DNA of 51,278 nt, taken from Poseidonibacter ostreae (GTDB lineage Bacteria; Campylobacterota; Campylobacteria; Campylobacterales; Arcobacteraceae). Location of the stretch: NCBI RefSeq assembly GCF_009208075.1, contig NZ_WFKJ01000018.1, positions 1 to 51,278 of the forward strand, given 5' to 3'. Each line of letters opens with the position of its first letter. Within the stretch, counting starts at the first letter, position 1. The position numbers and the translations under genes were made by a program. A model generated the notes under the pieces. It was not told the DNA's origin. It worked only from the letters and a program-made list of their open reading frames with translations, and searched no databases. This document shows positions 17,973-28,349 of this stretch, one piece after another.

Positions 17973-18454
17973 AAAAAAAGCTTACATCTTTAGTACTTCT
18001 TTCTACTCTTATAAATGCTACAACATTAACAAGTTTAGATATAAGATATGAGTTAGCAAAAGATTATGCTTCAAAAAAAAGTATAAATTATGATATTAAA
18101 AAAGCATACAACCTTTTAGTTGATAATGTAAATGAAAATCATGCAAAATCTCAACTCTTAATTGGAAGATTTTTTTTAATTGGTCTTGCTGTTGATAAAG
18201 ATTATGAAAAAGCTCTTTATTACTTTAAAGAAGCATCAAAACAAAAAGAGTATACAGCAAACTGTTATATTGCATATATGTATGCTAGTGGAAAAGGCGT
18301 ATTTCCAAACTTTGGTAGAGCTCATGTATTTGCTAAGAGTGAATATAAACAAGGTAATAAGGTTTGTAAAAAAGTTTGGAGAGATTATAACTTAGGGAAA
18401 TACCCAAAAGACAAAGGTTGGAATATAGGAAAATATAATAACCCTATAGAATAA
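17969..18454 (+). CDS. Exported Sel1-repeat protein
   Basis: A 161-aa protein with an N-terminal signal peptide (about 1-17) and two to three Sel1-like alpha-hairpin repeats: [27 protein letters not shown] and the following [24 protein letters not shown]. Sel1 repeats mediate protein-protein contacts, and many Campylobacterota encode secreted Cys-rich versions; here only two cysteines are seen. The start overlaps the alr stop by four bases (ATGA), so the two are translationally coupled. The partner is unknown. Confidence 0.85.
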   Translation: MKKKLTSLVLLSTLINATTLTSLDIRYELAKDYASKKSINYDIKKAYNLLVDNVNENHAKSQLLIGRFFLIGLAVDKDYEKALYYFKEASKQKEYTANCYIAYMYASGKGVFPNFGRAHVFAKSEYKQGNKVCKKVWRDYNLGKYPKDKGWNIGKYNNPIE

Positions 18455-18471
18455 GGTTTATTATATTGTTT

Positions 18472-21435
18472 TTATTTTCTAGTTAAATTACAGTTTTCAA
18501 CAAGGACATTATCTAAATTATTAAATACCTCTTTTGTAGCTGCTTCAATATTAACTGATAAATCAGATAGAGTATTATTATCCTCTTTATTTGCATTTGC
18601 ATTAATATAGTTTTGAACACCTTTATGAACTTTTTCATGTGCAATTTTTAATTGGTTCCAAGCATTTCCTGTAACAAATATTCTAGAGTTACTTTCACAA
18701 GAATCAATCCATTTTCCTAAATTACAAGAGTGACAATCAACTACTGTCCAAGACTCAAATGTATCTAGTTTTTTGAAGTTATTATCTTTAAAGTTAATAT
18801 GATCATTTTTATATTTTGCAATATCAGATATAAGCTCAACATCACAAACTTGTTCTAGAGTACTATTATCAATTTGTGCACTTCGTGTAAGTTCAATTAA
18901 TCTTCTAGATAAATCTTTAACCTCTAAAGATAAAGTATCAATAGAAGATGCTGTTTGTGCATTTTCCTGTGTAACCGTATCTAAATCATTAATAGCTGTA
19001 TTAATTTGAATCATTCCAGACTCTTGTTCCTTACTAGAAATAGATACATCATCAATAATATTCTTTGTTTGAATAATTTTATCATTAAGTTCAATATATC
19101 CCTCAATCATTTTAGATGAAATTTCTTTACCATGTTTTGATTTAGAACTTGCATCTTCAACTAAAGCTTTAATATCTTTAGCTGCTTCTGCTGATCTTCC
19201 AGCAAGATTTCGAACTTCTGCTGCAACTACTGCAAACCCTTTTCCTGCCTCACCTGCAGTTGCTGCTTCTACTGCTGCATTTAATGAAAGAATATTTGTT
19301 TGGAACGCTATTTGATCAATTACTTCAATAGCATCATTAATAGCTATTACTTTATCATTAATCTCTTCCATTGATGAAGAAGTTAATGATGCTAACTCTT
19401 TACCTGTTCTTGAAGAGTTATTTAATTCATCTGATAAAGATGCCATTAAAATAATATGCTTATTATTTGATTGAATTGTAGCTGTTATTTCTTCTATTGA
19501 AGCTGCTGTTTCTTCAAGAGATGCTGCTTGATTTGTAGAAGAATTTGATAACTTTTGTGCTCCATTTGATAAGATATTCGTTGAACTTGATAATTCAGTT
19601 CCTGAATTTGTAATCATTGCAATTAATTGAGAGATATTTGAACCTAAAAGAATAGTAGAAGTAACTAAAGATCCCATATCTCCACCCATTTGATTTAACT
19701 CTTTTTCAGCAATTGTAAATTTATAATTTCCACTTGCATAAGCATCAAGTAATTTATTTATATGATCAAATTTTATTTTTGTATCTATTAACATCTCATT
19801 AATATTTGTTCTTAATGCTTCAACTTCTTTTGTTGCACCATGAGATTTTATAGTATAACAGAAGAAACCATTCTTAACTTTTTTCATTACATCATCAATC
19901 TCTGAAACAACAATTCTATCTTGTTCCATAGATTCAGATGTTCTTTTGATTTGTTTATTGATTTCTTCAGACATTTCAGAGAATTCATCTTTACCTTTTA
20001 TAGTAAGTAATGTAATATCATCTTTTTCTCTTAGTGTATATTTAAAGAAATTAGATAAACCTTCTTTAAATGTTTCTAAAGAATTAATAATATTTTTCGT
20101 AATATATGAGGCAGTTATAAATACTATTAGTAATAAAATTAATGTAATTAAAAGTGTACTTATAAAAGTTTTATATAATGAATCTTCAATAGAAATTACA
20201 TTCTTTATAAGTTCAGAAGATAAATGATCATCTACTTTTTTTAATAAATTTATTTTCTTTGTAATTTGACCAAACCAATAAGTTGGTTCATCACTAAATA
20301 GATTTATACCTAATTTATATAAAGCTACCATAGCAGGACCATCACTAACTTTTATAATTTTATCTAACTCTCGTATATCAATATTATTAGTAGACGCAGC
20401 TGCAACTTTTGGTAAGCCATCATGATATTTTGCAAAAGTTTGCTCTACTGTTCTAATTAGTTCTAGCTCAGCTGATTTAAGATTTGGAAACTCTTTATAT
20501 TTATCTAATAACTTTAACAACTCATCATATTGAGCATTAACATTATTTTTATATTTTTCATCTCCACGAATAACAAAGTTTTTAAAGTTATGAATAATAC
20601 CACCATATCCAATATACTCTCCAACAGAAGCTATTAATTTATGCTTATTAACAGAATTAAGTAAAGTAGCTCTTATTCTATTTACTTCATCAACTTCTTT
20701 TCCTTTTACTGTTTTATTAAAAAAATCAATTGAATCTTTTGTTGCATAATGTTTAAAAGTATCAAGATATGAGTCTTGTTCTGAAACAAGTTTTCCTAAT
20801 TTTTCTCTCATTCCAGGAGCAAAAGAGTCTCTACTTAAAGTATTTGCTCCAACAGCACGTTCAATACCAGCTCTTTCTTTTGATAATAAAAAACTCACAA
20901 ATGCAGTAATTCCTTGTGATAATTCTGTATTATCTGTAAGTTTAGAAAGAACTACAACACTATCAAGTAAGCTTGCATTTGTATTTGTATAATAAGAAAT
21001 AGCTTTTCCAACTTTAATAGATTGAGTATCTACTTGTTTTCTTATTTGGGATATATTTTCTAATCTAGAAATTATCGTTTCTATATTTTTTTCTAAAACT
21101 TTAGAATTAAAAGATTTAGAAATATCATCTTTAAAACTCTTATATATCTTGAATCGTTCATTAGTAAGTTTTCTTTGCTCTACTAACTCTTTTGCAAATT
21201 TTTTGCCTTTACTACCAATAAAGCCAGCAGTCATTCCTCTTTCTTTTTGTGTTTCATGCAAAAGTGCTGAAATAGACTTTGAAAATTCTATTCCTACTTC
21301 TATTTTTTCTACTTTTTTTATTTCTTTATACATTGAAATATTTTGAGAAACTGCAAAAAACAACAACCCCAATAATGGTAAAGAAACAAGTAATAATAAC
21401 TTTTTCTTTATGGTTAAATTATTAAATAAATTCAT
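18472..21435 (-). CDS. Chemoreceptor with NIT sensor and CZB domain
   Basis: A 987-aa methyl-accepting chemotaxis protein. TM1 is about 11-28. The periplasmic part (30-423) begins as a NIT (nitrate/nitrite-sensing) domain with [13 protein letters not shown] (60-72) and continues with a [16 protein letters not shown] helix (277-291). TM2 is about 424-446. HAMP-like helices follow, then the signalling hairpin with the tip [22 protein letters not shown]-terminal CZB zinc-sensing domain has all four expected ligands (H879, C904, H933, H937). CZB domains in bacteria sense zinc and hypochlorous acid. It is monocistronic, with tandem palindromic repeats about 100 bp upstream. The specific ligand is inferred from the domain only. 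Confidence 0.92.
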   Translation of the reverse strand: MNLFNNLTIKKKLLLLVSLPLLGLLFFAVSQNISMYKEIKKVEKIEVGIEFSKSISALLHETQKERGMTAGFIGSKGKKFAKELVEQRKLTNERFKIYKSFKDDISKSFNSKVLEKNIETIISRLENISQIRKQVDTQSIKVGKAISYYTNTNASLLDSVVVLSKLTDNTELSQGITAFVSFLLSKERAGIERAVGANTLSRDSFAPGMREKLGKLVSEQDSYLDTFKHYATKDSIDFFNKTVKGKEVDEVNRIRATLLNSVNKHKLIASVGEYIGYGGIIHNFKNFVIRGDEKYKNNVNAQYDELLKLLDKYKEFPNLKSAELELIRTVEQTFAKYHDGLPKVAAASTNNIDIRELDKIIKVSDGPAMVALYKLGINLFSDEPTYWFGQITKKINLLKKVDDHLSSELIKNVISIEDSLYKTFISTLLITLILLLIVFITASYITKNIINSLETFKEGLSNFFKYTLREKDDITLLTIKGKDEFSEMSEEINKQIKRTSESMEQDRIVVSEIDDVMKKVKNGFFCYTIKSHGATKEVEALRTNINEMLIDTKIKFDHINKLLDAYASGNYKFTIAEKELNQMGGDMGSLVTSTILLGSNISQLIAMITNSGTELSSSTNILSNGAQKLSNSSTNQAASLEETAASIEEITATIQSNNKHIILMASLSDELNNSSRTGKELASLTSSSMEEINDKVIAINDAIEVIDQIAFQTNILSLNAAVEAATAGEAGKGFAVVAAEVRNLAGRSAEAAKDIKALVEDASSKSKHGKEISSKMIEGYIELNDKIIQTKNIIDDVSISSKEQESGMIQINTAINDLDTVTQENAQTASSIDTLSLEVKDLSRRLIELTRSAQIDNSTLEQVCDVELISDIAKYKNDHINFKDNNFKKLDTFESWTVVDCHSCNLGKWIDSCESNSRIFVTGNAWNQLKIAHEKVHKGVQNYINANANKEDNNTLSDLSVNIEAATKEVFNNLDNVLVENCNLTRK

Positions 21436-21527
21436 GACTATCCCCGTTTAAAATAAATTATGAGTACATTATAATTCAAAAATAATATTTTTAAGATAAA
21501 TTTTTGCAAAAGATTTTTATATTTAAT

Positions 21528-21562
21528 AGAAAATAATTATTTATAGCAGAAAATAATTATTT
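21528..21562. repeat. Two tandem 15-bp palindromic repeats upstream of the NIT-CZB chemoreceptor
   Basis: AGAAAATAATTATTT occurs at 21528-21542 and again at 21548-21562, exactly 20 bp apart (about two helical turns). Each contains the perfect palindrome AAATAATTATTT. The second copy overlaps the stop codon of the CinA-like gene. It could be a paired operator for the chemoreceptor or part of a terminator. Confidence 0.5.
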
Positions 21563-22321
21563 GATTTGACTAATGTCTTTTAATATATATTCGATTTTAT
21601 TGTTATCAAGATATTTTGTAAATAATTCAAAGTTTAAAGCAACATCACTTTTATCAAATCCAGCTATTGAAATGACTACTTTTCTTTTCTTATCAATAAT
21701 TTTAGGTAAGGATGAGAGTTCTAGTTTTTTTGATACTTCAATCATCACATCAATTAAATCATTTTCTCCACAAGAGGCAGTTAAAGTTAATCTATATTTT
21801 GATTTTGATATTGGAAAAAACTTTTCTAAAGCTTCAATAACCATAGATTGACTCATTGAGGGAAAACCTGGAGTAAAAAAGAATCTTTCCTCTAAATAAA
21901 ACCCAGGAACATTGTTAACTACATTTTTTAATAGTTTTGCATTTGAAGGAAGATATGCCATATTAATTCTGTGAGGATAAGCTTCTTCTTTAAATTGATT
22001 TAAAATAAGTTGCTTTGCTTCTTCATGAAACTCCATCTTGTAATCTGTAAAAGCTTTCGCAGCTATTACTCTTGTGTAATCATCAGGAGTAGAACCAATT
22101 CCACCAAAACAAAACATTACAGAATTTTTATCAGCTTTAATAAGATTAAAAATATCATGCATTAAAGTTATATCATCTTCTATTACAAAAGAGGCTTTAT
22201 GTTCCCAACCTCGCTTTAGAAGCTCGCTATTTAAAAAAGGGAAATGAGCATCAATACGACGTCCATTTAAAAGTTCTGTTCCAATAATTACACTATAGAA
22301 ATTGACTTTTTTATTTGACAT
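21557..22321 (-). CDS. CinA N-terminal (MoaB/Mog-fold) protein
   Basis: A 254-aa protein with only the molybdopterin-binding-like (COG1058) domain of CinA: IIGTELLNGRRIDAH at the N-terminus and GGIGSTPDDYT near 92, the family's GGxGPTxDD nucleotide/phosphate site. The C-terminal nicotinamide-nucleotide amidase half of full-length CinA (about 410 aa) is absent. In homologues this domain acts as an ADP-ribose pyrophosphatase, but that activity is not proven for this short form. Its ATG overlaps the adk stop by one base (TAATG), so translation is coupled to adk. Confidence 0.85.
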   Translation of the reverse strand: MSNKKVNFYSVIIGTELLNGRRIDAHFPFLNSELLKRGWEHKASFVIEDDITLMHDIFNLIKADKNSVMFCFGGIGSTPDDYTRVIAAKAFTDYKMEFHEEAKQLILNQFKEEAYPHRINMAYLPSNAKLLKNVVNNVPGFYLEERFFFTPGFPSMSQSMVIEALEKFFPISKSKYRLTLTASCGENDLIDVMIEVSKKLELSSLPKIIDKKRKVVISIAGFDKSDVALNFELFTKYLDNNKIEYILKDISQIK

Positions 22322-22905
22322 TAGATTTTAGATTGAATAAGTTCATCTATTTCATTAACAATAACTTCAATAGTTCTCTCACCATTAACTTTTGTTAATA
22401 TATTTTTAGAAGTATAAAACGCTTGGATTGATTTTAAAGGATCTGTATATAATTTCATTCTATTGTTAAATATTTCAACATTATCATCACTTCTTACAAT
22501 TTTGGCATCTGCAGCACGTCCTAAAACTCTTTGACAAGCTACTTCTTTTGAAACTGTAACTTCAATAACATTTATTAAAGAGACTTCAACTTCTTGCTCT
22601 AAATACTTATCTAATGCATTCATTTGTTCATCAGATCTTGGATAACCATCAATAATTACCACATCGTTTGGTGCATTTTTTATAGCAATGATAATTGTTT
22701 CAATCGCAATTTCAATTGGAACTAAATTCCCCTTTGAAACAAAAGAATCAATTATAGCTCCACGTTCACTACCACTTGCAATTTCTGCTCTAAACATATC
22801 ACCTGTTGAATAATGAGTAATATAACTATGTTTTTGTGCAATTAACTCAGCATCTGTTGTTTTACCAGAACCTGGTGCTCCAATTATTAAAAATAGTTTT
22901 TTCAT
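22321..22905 (-). CDS. adk: Adenylate kinase
   Basis: A 194-aa cytoplasmic enzyme interconverting ATP + AMP and 2 ADP. It has the P-loop GAPGSGKTT (8-16), the AMP-binding YSTGDMFRAEI near 32-42, VIIDGYPRSDEQM (about 84-96) and a short lid with no zinc cysteines around RAADAKIVRSDDN. It is the short-lid form. In many bacteria adk lies between secY and map; here it has moved out of the spc operon and is linked to the CinA-like gene. An AAGGA site precedes the ATG. Confidence 0.95.
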   Translation of the reverse strand: MKKLFLIIGAPGSGKTTDAELIAQKHSYITHYSTGDMFRAEIASGSERGAIIDSFVSKGNLVPIEIAIETIIIAIKNAPNDVVIIDGYPRSDEQMNALDKYLEQEVEVSLINVIEVTVSKEVACQRVLGRAADAKIVRSDDNVEIFNNRMKLYTDPLKSIQAFYTSKNILTKVNGERTIEVIVNEIDELIQSKI

Positions 22906-22982
22906 TTGTTTTCCTTACTTCTTGTACATATATCTTTTAAATTTTTGCTATTTTATCAAAAAAGAGCTTTTATTTTTTACAC

Positions 22983-24752
22983 TTATCCTTGCATCCCTGC
23001 ACTACTCATTCTTTTAGCTCTTGCTACATTATGATTAGTTCTTGGTACAACAATTTCTTTTTGTTTCTCTTTTCTTCTTGGGTCTTTTTCTACAAAAATT
23101 TTCTTTTTTGTAAAAGGATCCATTTCAGTATAATACATAACAGCAGAATAAGTTCCAGGCGTTGGAATAAATACTTGCGCTTGTTCTGGATTCATTTTTA
23201 ATTCATGAGTCGTAAACTGTTTTAAATCATGCATATGCTTTTCTTCACATCCAGGGTGCGCTGCAATTAAGTAGTAAGTTAAGAACTGTTTTTTACCAGA
23301 TTTTTTATTTAAATCATCATACATCTTTTTAAAATCTATTAGAGTTTGTTTCCCTGGTTTTCCCATATGATGTAAAACCTCATCATTAGTATGCTCAGGT
23401 GCTACTTTCATTTGTCCAGAGATGTGATGGTCAACCATCTCTTTTAAATATTCATGTCCATGCTTTTTATCAGCAGTAATTAAATCATACCGTACACCAG
23501 ATGCTACAAAGGCCTTTTTAATTCCAGGTATCTCTCTTATATCTTTTAATAATTGTATATTTCTAGAATGATCAACTTTCATAGTACGGCAAAGTCTATG
23601 TGCATCTACACATCTTTTATTTTCAACACAAGTTCCAAGCTTCTCTTTTTTCTTACACTCATAACCGTACATATTTGCAGTTGGTCCCCCAACATCAGAA
23701 ATTATTCCTTTAAAATCTTTTAAAGTTGTAAAATGCTTAGCTTCTTTTAAAATATTGTCTTCACTTCTTGTACGAATTGTTCTACCTTGATGTGCAGCAA
23801 TTGCACAGAAGTTACACTCTCCCCAACATCCATGATGTGTCATAATTGAGAACTTAATAGTTTCTAAACACTTAACTTTTCCATGTTTAGCATCATAAGG
23901 ATGAGCATCTCTTTGATAAGGGAAAGATGCAATTTTATCCATATCTTCTTCTTCCATATGGTCACTTGGTGGATTTTGTATTAAATACCTAGAATCTACA
24001 CCTTGACATAATCCTTTTGAATATACAGGGTCATTATTATCATAAAAAGTTTTGAAAAGGTCAATATATTTTTCTTTTTCATCTAAACACTCTTGATGTG
24101 TAGGGATTTGAATATACTCTTCAACTGGTTCTTTTGAAATATAACAAAGACCATTAATAGATCTTGGATCACCACCATCTCTTAAAGTATTTCCTAAATC
24201 AATAATTGCTTGCTCACCCATACCATAAATCATATAGTCAGCTTTTGAATCAAATAAAATAGGTTTTCTTAACTTATTAGACCAATAGTCATAATGTGTT
24301 AGTCTTCGTAAAGAGGCTTCTATTCCACCAAGTACAATAGGCACTGTACCTTTAAAATATCTTCTAATTAAATTTGTGTATACCATAGTAGCTCTGTCTG
24401 GTCTTCTTTCATTTTTTCCACCAGGCGTATAATCATCAGAATTTCTAAATTTCTTAGTTGAAGTATAATTTGAAACCATTGAATCAATACTTCCACCACT
24501 AACTCCCCAAAAAAGTTTAGGCTCCCCCATTCTTTTAATATCAATATCAGAATTTACATCTGGTTGACCTATAATTCCAACTCTAAGACCTATATCTTCA
24601 AGTATTCTTCCGACTACTGCTATTCCCATAAAAGGAGAGTCTATATAAGCATCTCCTGTTATTAGTACAACGTCAAGTTCATACCAACCTCTCTCATGCA
24701 TTTCTTCTAAAGTTGTTGGTAAAAATTTATTTGGTTTATTTATATTGCTCAT
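22983..24752 (-). CDS. YgiQ-family radical SAM protein
   Basis: A 589-aa protein of the YgiQ family (UPF0313), a widely conserved radical SAM group of unknown reaction. The N-terminal cobalamin-binding-like part (20-200) includes VVLITGDAYIDSPFMGIAVVGR and VLGGIEASLRR. The radical SAM core starts with CWGECNFCAIAAHQGR (CxxxCxxC) near residue 310, and a second Cys-rich loop (TCVENKRCVDAHRLC, about 373-387) is typical of the family. A basic C-terminus follows. It lies 77 bases upstream of adk on the same strand. Confidence 0.92.
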   Translation of the reverse strand: MSNINKPNKFLPTTLEEMHERGWYELDVVLITGDAYIDSPFMGIAVVGRILEDIGLRVGIIGQPDVNSDIDIKRMGEPKLFWGVSGGSIDSMVSNYTSTKKFRNSDDYTPGGKNERRPDRATMVYTNLIRRYFKGTVPIVLGGIEASLRRLTHYDYWSNKLRKPILFDSKADYMIYGMGEQAIIDLGNTLRDGGDPRSINGLCYISKEPVEEYIQIPTHQECLDEKEKYIDLFKTFYDNNDPVYSKGLCQGVDSRYLIQNPPSDHMEEEDMDKIASFPYQRDAHPYDAKHGKVKCLETIKFSIMTHHGCWGECNFCAIAAHQGRTIRTRSEDNILKEAKHFTTLKDFKGIISDVGGPTANMYGYECKKKEKLGTCVENKRCVDAHRLCRTMKVDHSRNIQLLKDIREIPGIKKAFVASGVRYDLITADKKHGHEYLKEMVDHHISGQMKVAPEHTNDEVLHHMGKPGKQTLIDFKKMYDDLNKKSGKKQFLTYYLIAAHPGCEEKHMHDLKQFTTHELKMNPEQAQVFIPTPGTYSAVMYYTEMDPFTKKKIFVEKDPRRKEKQKEIVVPRTNHNVARAKRMSSAGMQG

Positions 24753-24837
24753 TATAATTTCTTTATATTTAGATAGTATTTATTCTCGTATTGTGCCACA
24801 ATACCTTTTAATATTACACAATAAACTTAAAGTTGAA

Positions 24838-27426
24838 CTATTTTTGTGTTAAATTATCATCTATTTTTTTAATATCTAAAATCATTGCAACTTTTGATTC
24901 ATTATCCTCTTTAATATCTACTAAACTTTGAATTAATGTACCTGTGCCTAAGAAATGATTTTCAATATGTTGAATAGAACTTTTTTTAGCAATTGAAATA
25001 TTTTGTAGAGTTGAAACTAAAATACCAATACAATGCTCAACATTATCTTTATCATATTCAAAAAGTATAATATTATTTAGTTCCTTATCTTCAATAGATT
25101 CATTAACAAAACTTCTTATATCAAGAACTGAAATTAATTTCTCTTTATATAAAACCATTCCTTTAAAAGGATTATCTTTATTCATATCTATTGACTCTTG
25201 TAACTCATCAATTACTAGTGATTCTAAAACATTTTTTGCATCAACTGCTAAAAACTTACTTCCTATATTAAAAGTAGCAAGCTCAATACTATCTTTATTG
25301 AAAACTTGAGTATTATTTAAATTTGTAGACTTATATTCGTTTTTATATATTAATTTATTAGAGATATTAATATCACCAATTTTAATAAATACAAAACATA
25401 AAACATCATTGACATAATCATCAACCCTACTTTTATACTCTCTGTAGCCTTGGGAACATCTAACACCAACAGCATAATAACATCCATCAAATTCAATAAT
25501 CTCACTATATTTATGCCCATTTTTTACATTAAAAAACTTATCTTCTAAATTTAAAAAAGCACCAACTTTAAAGTCTTGATTAGTTGAAGATATTATTTTT
25601 TTAGACCTATTAGTAAAAAAAGCAAAAACTCCTTCTTTTTTTTCATGATTACTATCTTTAGGAAGTGTTTCTTCTAACATTGAGTTAAATTGAGGTGTAG
25701 AATCAAAAACTATTGCAATACCACCATTAATCTTTTTTTCATTTTTTAAAGATCTGATTGCGCTTGAGTATACATAAGTTGATTCATTTTCATAAAGATT
25801 TGATTTTTCAAATTTTGAAACACAATATTTTGAAGTATCTTCAAGTTTAAGTGTTTTTTCAACCCATTCGCAAGATAAAACTTTTCCAATTAGATAATCA
25901 TCTTTAGAATTAGAAACGGCAATAACTTTTCCATTTTTATCAAAAACTAAAAGATTAGTATATACAGTATATAAATCATTAATATATTTTAAAATTGATG
26001 ATATTTCATCTTTTTTATAAGATATTGAATCTATATCATCAAAAGCCTCTCTAAAATATGAGGTTAAAGCCCACCATCTACAATCATTTGCTCTTTCATA
26101 TAAGTTTCTATCCATTATATCTATTGCTAAAGAAGATAAAAACTCACTATCTTTCATAATAGAAGAGATAATAGTTTGGTTCAGATTTGATAAAGATGAG
26201 TTAGCTTTTGTACCAGTAATACCAATTTCATTAAGTAATGATTTTGAAAAGTCTCTATTTGATGAGTTAAGTTTACTCTGAGAAATATTACCATTCCAAA
26301 TAACACGACTTAAATTATCTTGAATAGTTTTACTATTTGTAAATACATCTTTTAAATCAGAAGAAAAATGCTGTTCATTTTGCATCATTGATTCAATAAT
26401 ATTTTCATCAATATTTAGTGTATTTAATTCATCACTTAAAAAGGCATACTCTAAAGGTATCATAATATGTCCATACCATTTAAGTCCATTAAAACCCTGA
26501 TATCCATTTGTTTTACATGTTTTTGCTACATAATCTCTTCCTGCAAAGGTTACTATTTTATACTCTTCATCTAAAACAATAGGAAGTTTTGAACCTAAAG
26601 GAATATACTCTTTATCACTTGAGGCAATTACTATACCATCTTCATCTAAAATTGTTAATGCTTCTTTATTTCTAGTTTCAATTAAGTTATTAAAAATACC
26701 TTTCATCTCATCAGTAAATCTAAAACATAAACACAAAACTCCTAACTCTTCAGATTTTGGGTCATTTGTTTGTGTTACTTTATATGAATAGACTAAACTT
26801 CTTTTATATTGAGGAATAAAATCATGATATTTATATGTTTCAACATATTCATCACTTGTATTTAAAACTTTTTGTATAAAAGTATTTTCAATTTTATCAA
26901 CTTTTATATCATCATTTAATCTTGCTAACACTTTTCCATTTTTATTTGCTAATACAATATCAAAATAAACCGAATAATTGGATACATACTCTTTAAATCT
27001 TTCTTGAATTTGTTTTCGGGCAATAACACTATCTTTATTATAATCAGATACATATGAGTTTATAAAGTTTCTAATATCATCATCTGTTGCTAAAAATCCA
27101 ATATCTGCAGTTCTTTCAAAAAGATTTCTAATTACTATATCAATAGCTACTTGAGATTTAAACTTCATCTCTTGTGTAACTTTCTTAATTGTTTGTTCAC
27201 TTAGATGATTTAATAATGTTGATGTAAGATTTAAAAAATTATCTTTTGTTTTACCAATATCAATATTAATATCACCTAATTGACCAAGTAAAGCAAAAAT
27301 ATCCCAAGAAGAACTTAATCGACCTAACTCTTCACGATACTTTTCAACATCTTCTATATGTTTTATTATTGGATAAATCTCTTTTTTGACATTTATCCCT
27401 TTATAATTAATAAGTTTACTTGACAT
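24838..27426 (-). CDS. Double-Cache protein fused to a CheW domain
   Basis: An 862-aa protein. The start at 27426 is preferred over an ATG at 27459: AGGAG lies eight bases before 27426, and a TATAAT box (27451-27456) would start transcription downstream of 27459. Two Cache-like sensor units (about 60-330 and 390-690) are internal duplicates, each with an ERT/ERAND helix motif (IRNLFERTADIGFLATD and MDRNLYERANDCRWWAL) and a following xxNGKVxA strand. The last 150 residues (about 711-862) are a CheW domain with FLAVDAKNV and LISVLDIR. I see no membrane helix and no MCP hairpin. It probably links a soluble or peripheral ligand signal to a CheA array; the ligand is unknown. Confidence 0.85.
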   Translation of the reverse strand: MSSKLINYKGINVKKEIYPIIKHIEDVEKYREELGRLSSSWDIFALLGQLGDINIDIGKTKDNFLNLTSTLLNHLSEQTIKKVTQEMKFKSQVAIDIVIRNLFERTADIGFLATDDDIRNFINSYVSDYNKDSVIARKQIQERFKEYVSNYSVYFDIVLANKNGKVLARLNDDIKVDKIENTFIQKVLNTSDEYVETYKYHDFIPQYKRSLVYSYKVTQTNDPKSEELGVLCLCFRFTDEMKGIFNNLIETRNKEALTILDEDGIVIASSDKEYIPLGSKLPIVLDEEYKIVTFAGRDYVAKTCKTNGYQGFNGLKWYGHIMIPLEYAFLSDELNTLNIDENIIESMMQNEQHFSSDLKDVFTNSKTIQDNLSRVIWNGNISQSKLNSSNRDFSKSLLNEIGITGTKANSSLSNLNQTIISSIMKDSEFLSSLAIDIMDRNLYERANDCRWWALTSYFREAFDDIDSISYKKDEISSILKYINDLYTVYTNLLVFDKNGKVIAVSNSKDDYLIGKVLSCEWVEKTLKLEDTSKYCVSKFEKSNLYENESTYVYSSAIRSLKNEKKINGGIAIVFDSTPQFNSMLEETLPKDSNHEKKEGVFAFFTNRSKKIISSTNQDFKVGAFLNLEDKFFNVKNGHKYSEIIEFDGCYYAVGVRCSQGYREYKSRVDDYVNDVLCFVFIKIGDINISNKLIYKNEYKSTNLNNTQVFNKDSIELATFNIGSKFLAVDAKNVLESLVIDELQESIDMNKDNPFKGMVLYKEKLISVLDIRSFVNESIEDKELNNIILFEYDKDNVEHCIGILVSTLQNISIAKKSSIQHIENHFLGTGTLIQSLVDIKEDNESKVAMILDIKKIDDNLTQK

Positions 27427-27450
27427 TCTTATACTCCTACTATATGTAGA

Positions 27451-27456
27451 ATTATA
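27451..27456 (-). promoter_or_regulatory. -10 box (TATAAT) of the Cache-CheW gene
   Basis: TATAAT on the minus strand, about 24 bases before the preferred ATG at 27426, with AGGAG between. It argues against the longer open frame that starts at 27459. Confidence 0.55.
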
Positions 27457-27531
27457 CATTTTTTTAAAAAAATAATATTTTAATGACTGTATAAATAGTA
27501 TGCAGTATAGTTAAATAATATACTAGTTTAT

Positions 27532-28323
27532 TTACTTGCTTAAAAAATTTTGAGTAATATTAGATAAATTGAAAAATAAAAGTTCTTCATATACATTATA
27601 AGTTTTGACTGGAATATTTGAATTACCTGATAAAGATTTTGCATATAATAGATTTTCTCTTTCTTGTGTAAAGATTACTTTTATCTCATTAATTCTTACT
27701 TCTTCAACCAAAGGTTTTATCTCTAAGGCACTTAAAACTCTTTTCTTTTTTTTATAAACATTAATTTTAAATCGTTTTGTAAAATAATCTAATCTTTCAT
27801 CAAAAACAAAAATATTATATATTTCACTTTGTATTAATCTTTTTTTTGTTTTTAAAAAAGATTTATCTAATTCTTGTAAAAAAAGTTCATAGTTTGCTTT
27901 ATATTCATCTTTATTATATGAATCAATTTCAGTTAAGACAGCATAAATGTTTTTTGCGACAGTTCTTAATAATATAGGATCAAGCCAAACATATGGATTA
28001 TCAACACCTTTATATTTTAACTTCTCAATATTATCTGACATATTTACAATATTTAATTTATTATTAGCTTTTAAAAACATTTTTTCATATTTTTTCTCTT
28101 CTTTTAAAGAAAATGTAAAATATGCTCTTGTATTTGATAAAGATTGAATTTCACTAGAGCTAAGTTTCAAGTTTTTATTAGAAAAACTATTTGAAATAGT
28201 CTTTATACGAATATGATTTTTACCAATTTTTTTAATTATATGAGCCTCAAAAGGTAAAGTAGTAGTAACTTGAAATTTTGAGAAAAGTAGAATTGGAAGT
28301 AGTAATAATAAAAATTTATACAT
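27532..28323 (-). CDS. ZnuA-like solute-binding protein lacking metal ligands
   Basis: A 263-aa exported protein (signal peptide about 1-15) with the fold and landmarks of cluster A-I (ZnuA/TroA) metal-binding proteins: TTLPFEAHIIKKIG at the N-terminus, the VWLDP motif (112-116) and the EIKPLVEEVRINEIKVIFTQE helix-strand. The three metal-binding His are replaced: the usual PHxxEP position reads SNKNLKL, PHxWLDP reads NPYVWLDP (Y111) and FHDAxGYF reads FDERLDYF (174-181). The late Asp is also not seen. No ABC permease or ATPase lies nearby. It probably no longer carries zinc or manganese in the usual site. It lies 26 bases after aspS. Confidence 0.75.
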   Translation of the reverse strand: MYKFLLLLLPILLFSKFQVTTTLPFEAHIIKKIGKNHIRIKTISNSFSNKNLKLSSSEIQSLSNTRAYFTFSLKEEKKYEKMFLKANNKLNIVNMSDNIEKLKYKGVDNPYVWLDPILLRTVAKNIYAVLTEIDSYNKDEYKANYELFLQELDKSFLKTKKRLIQSEIYNIFVFDERLDYFTKRFKINVYKKKKRVLSALEIKPLVEEVRINEIKVIFTQERENLLYAKSLSGNSNIPVKTYNVYEELLFFNLSNITQNFLSK

Positions 28324-28349
28324 TACTACCTCCTCTTTTTAGTTCAGTT

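Noticed and set aside
18455-18475. Possible terminator between the Sel1-repeat gene and the chemoreceptor
   Set aside because: The stem AATAACC/GGTTTATT has mismatches and the spacer is only 17 bases; not convincing.
27427-27459. 11-residue extension of the Cache-CheW protein
   Set aside because: It starts upstream of the likely transcription start and overlaps the AGGAG site that serves the downstream ATG.
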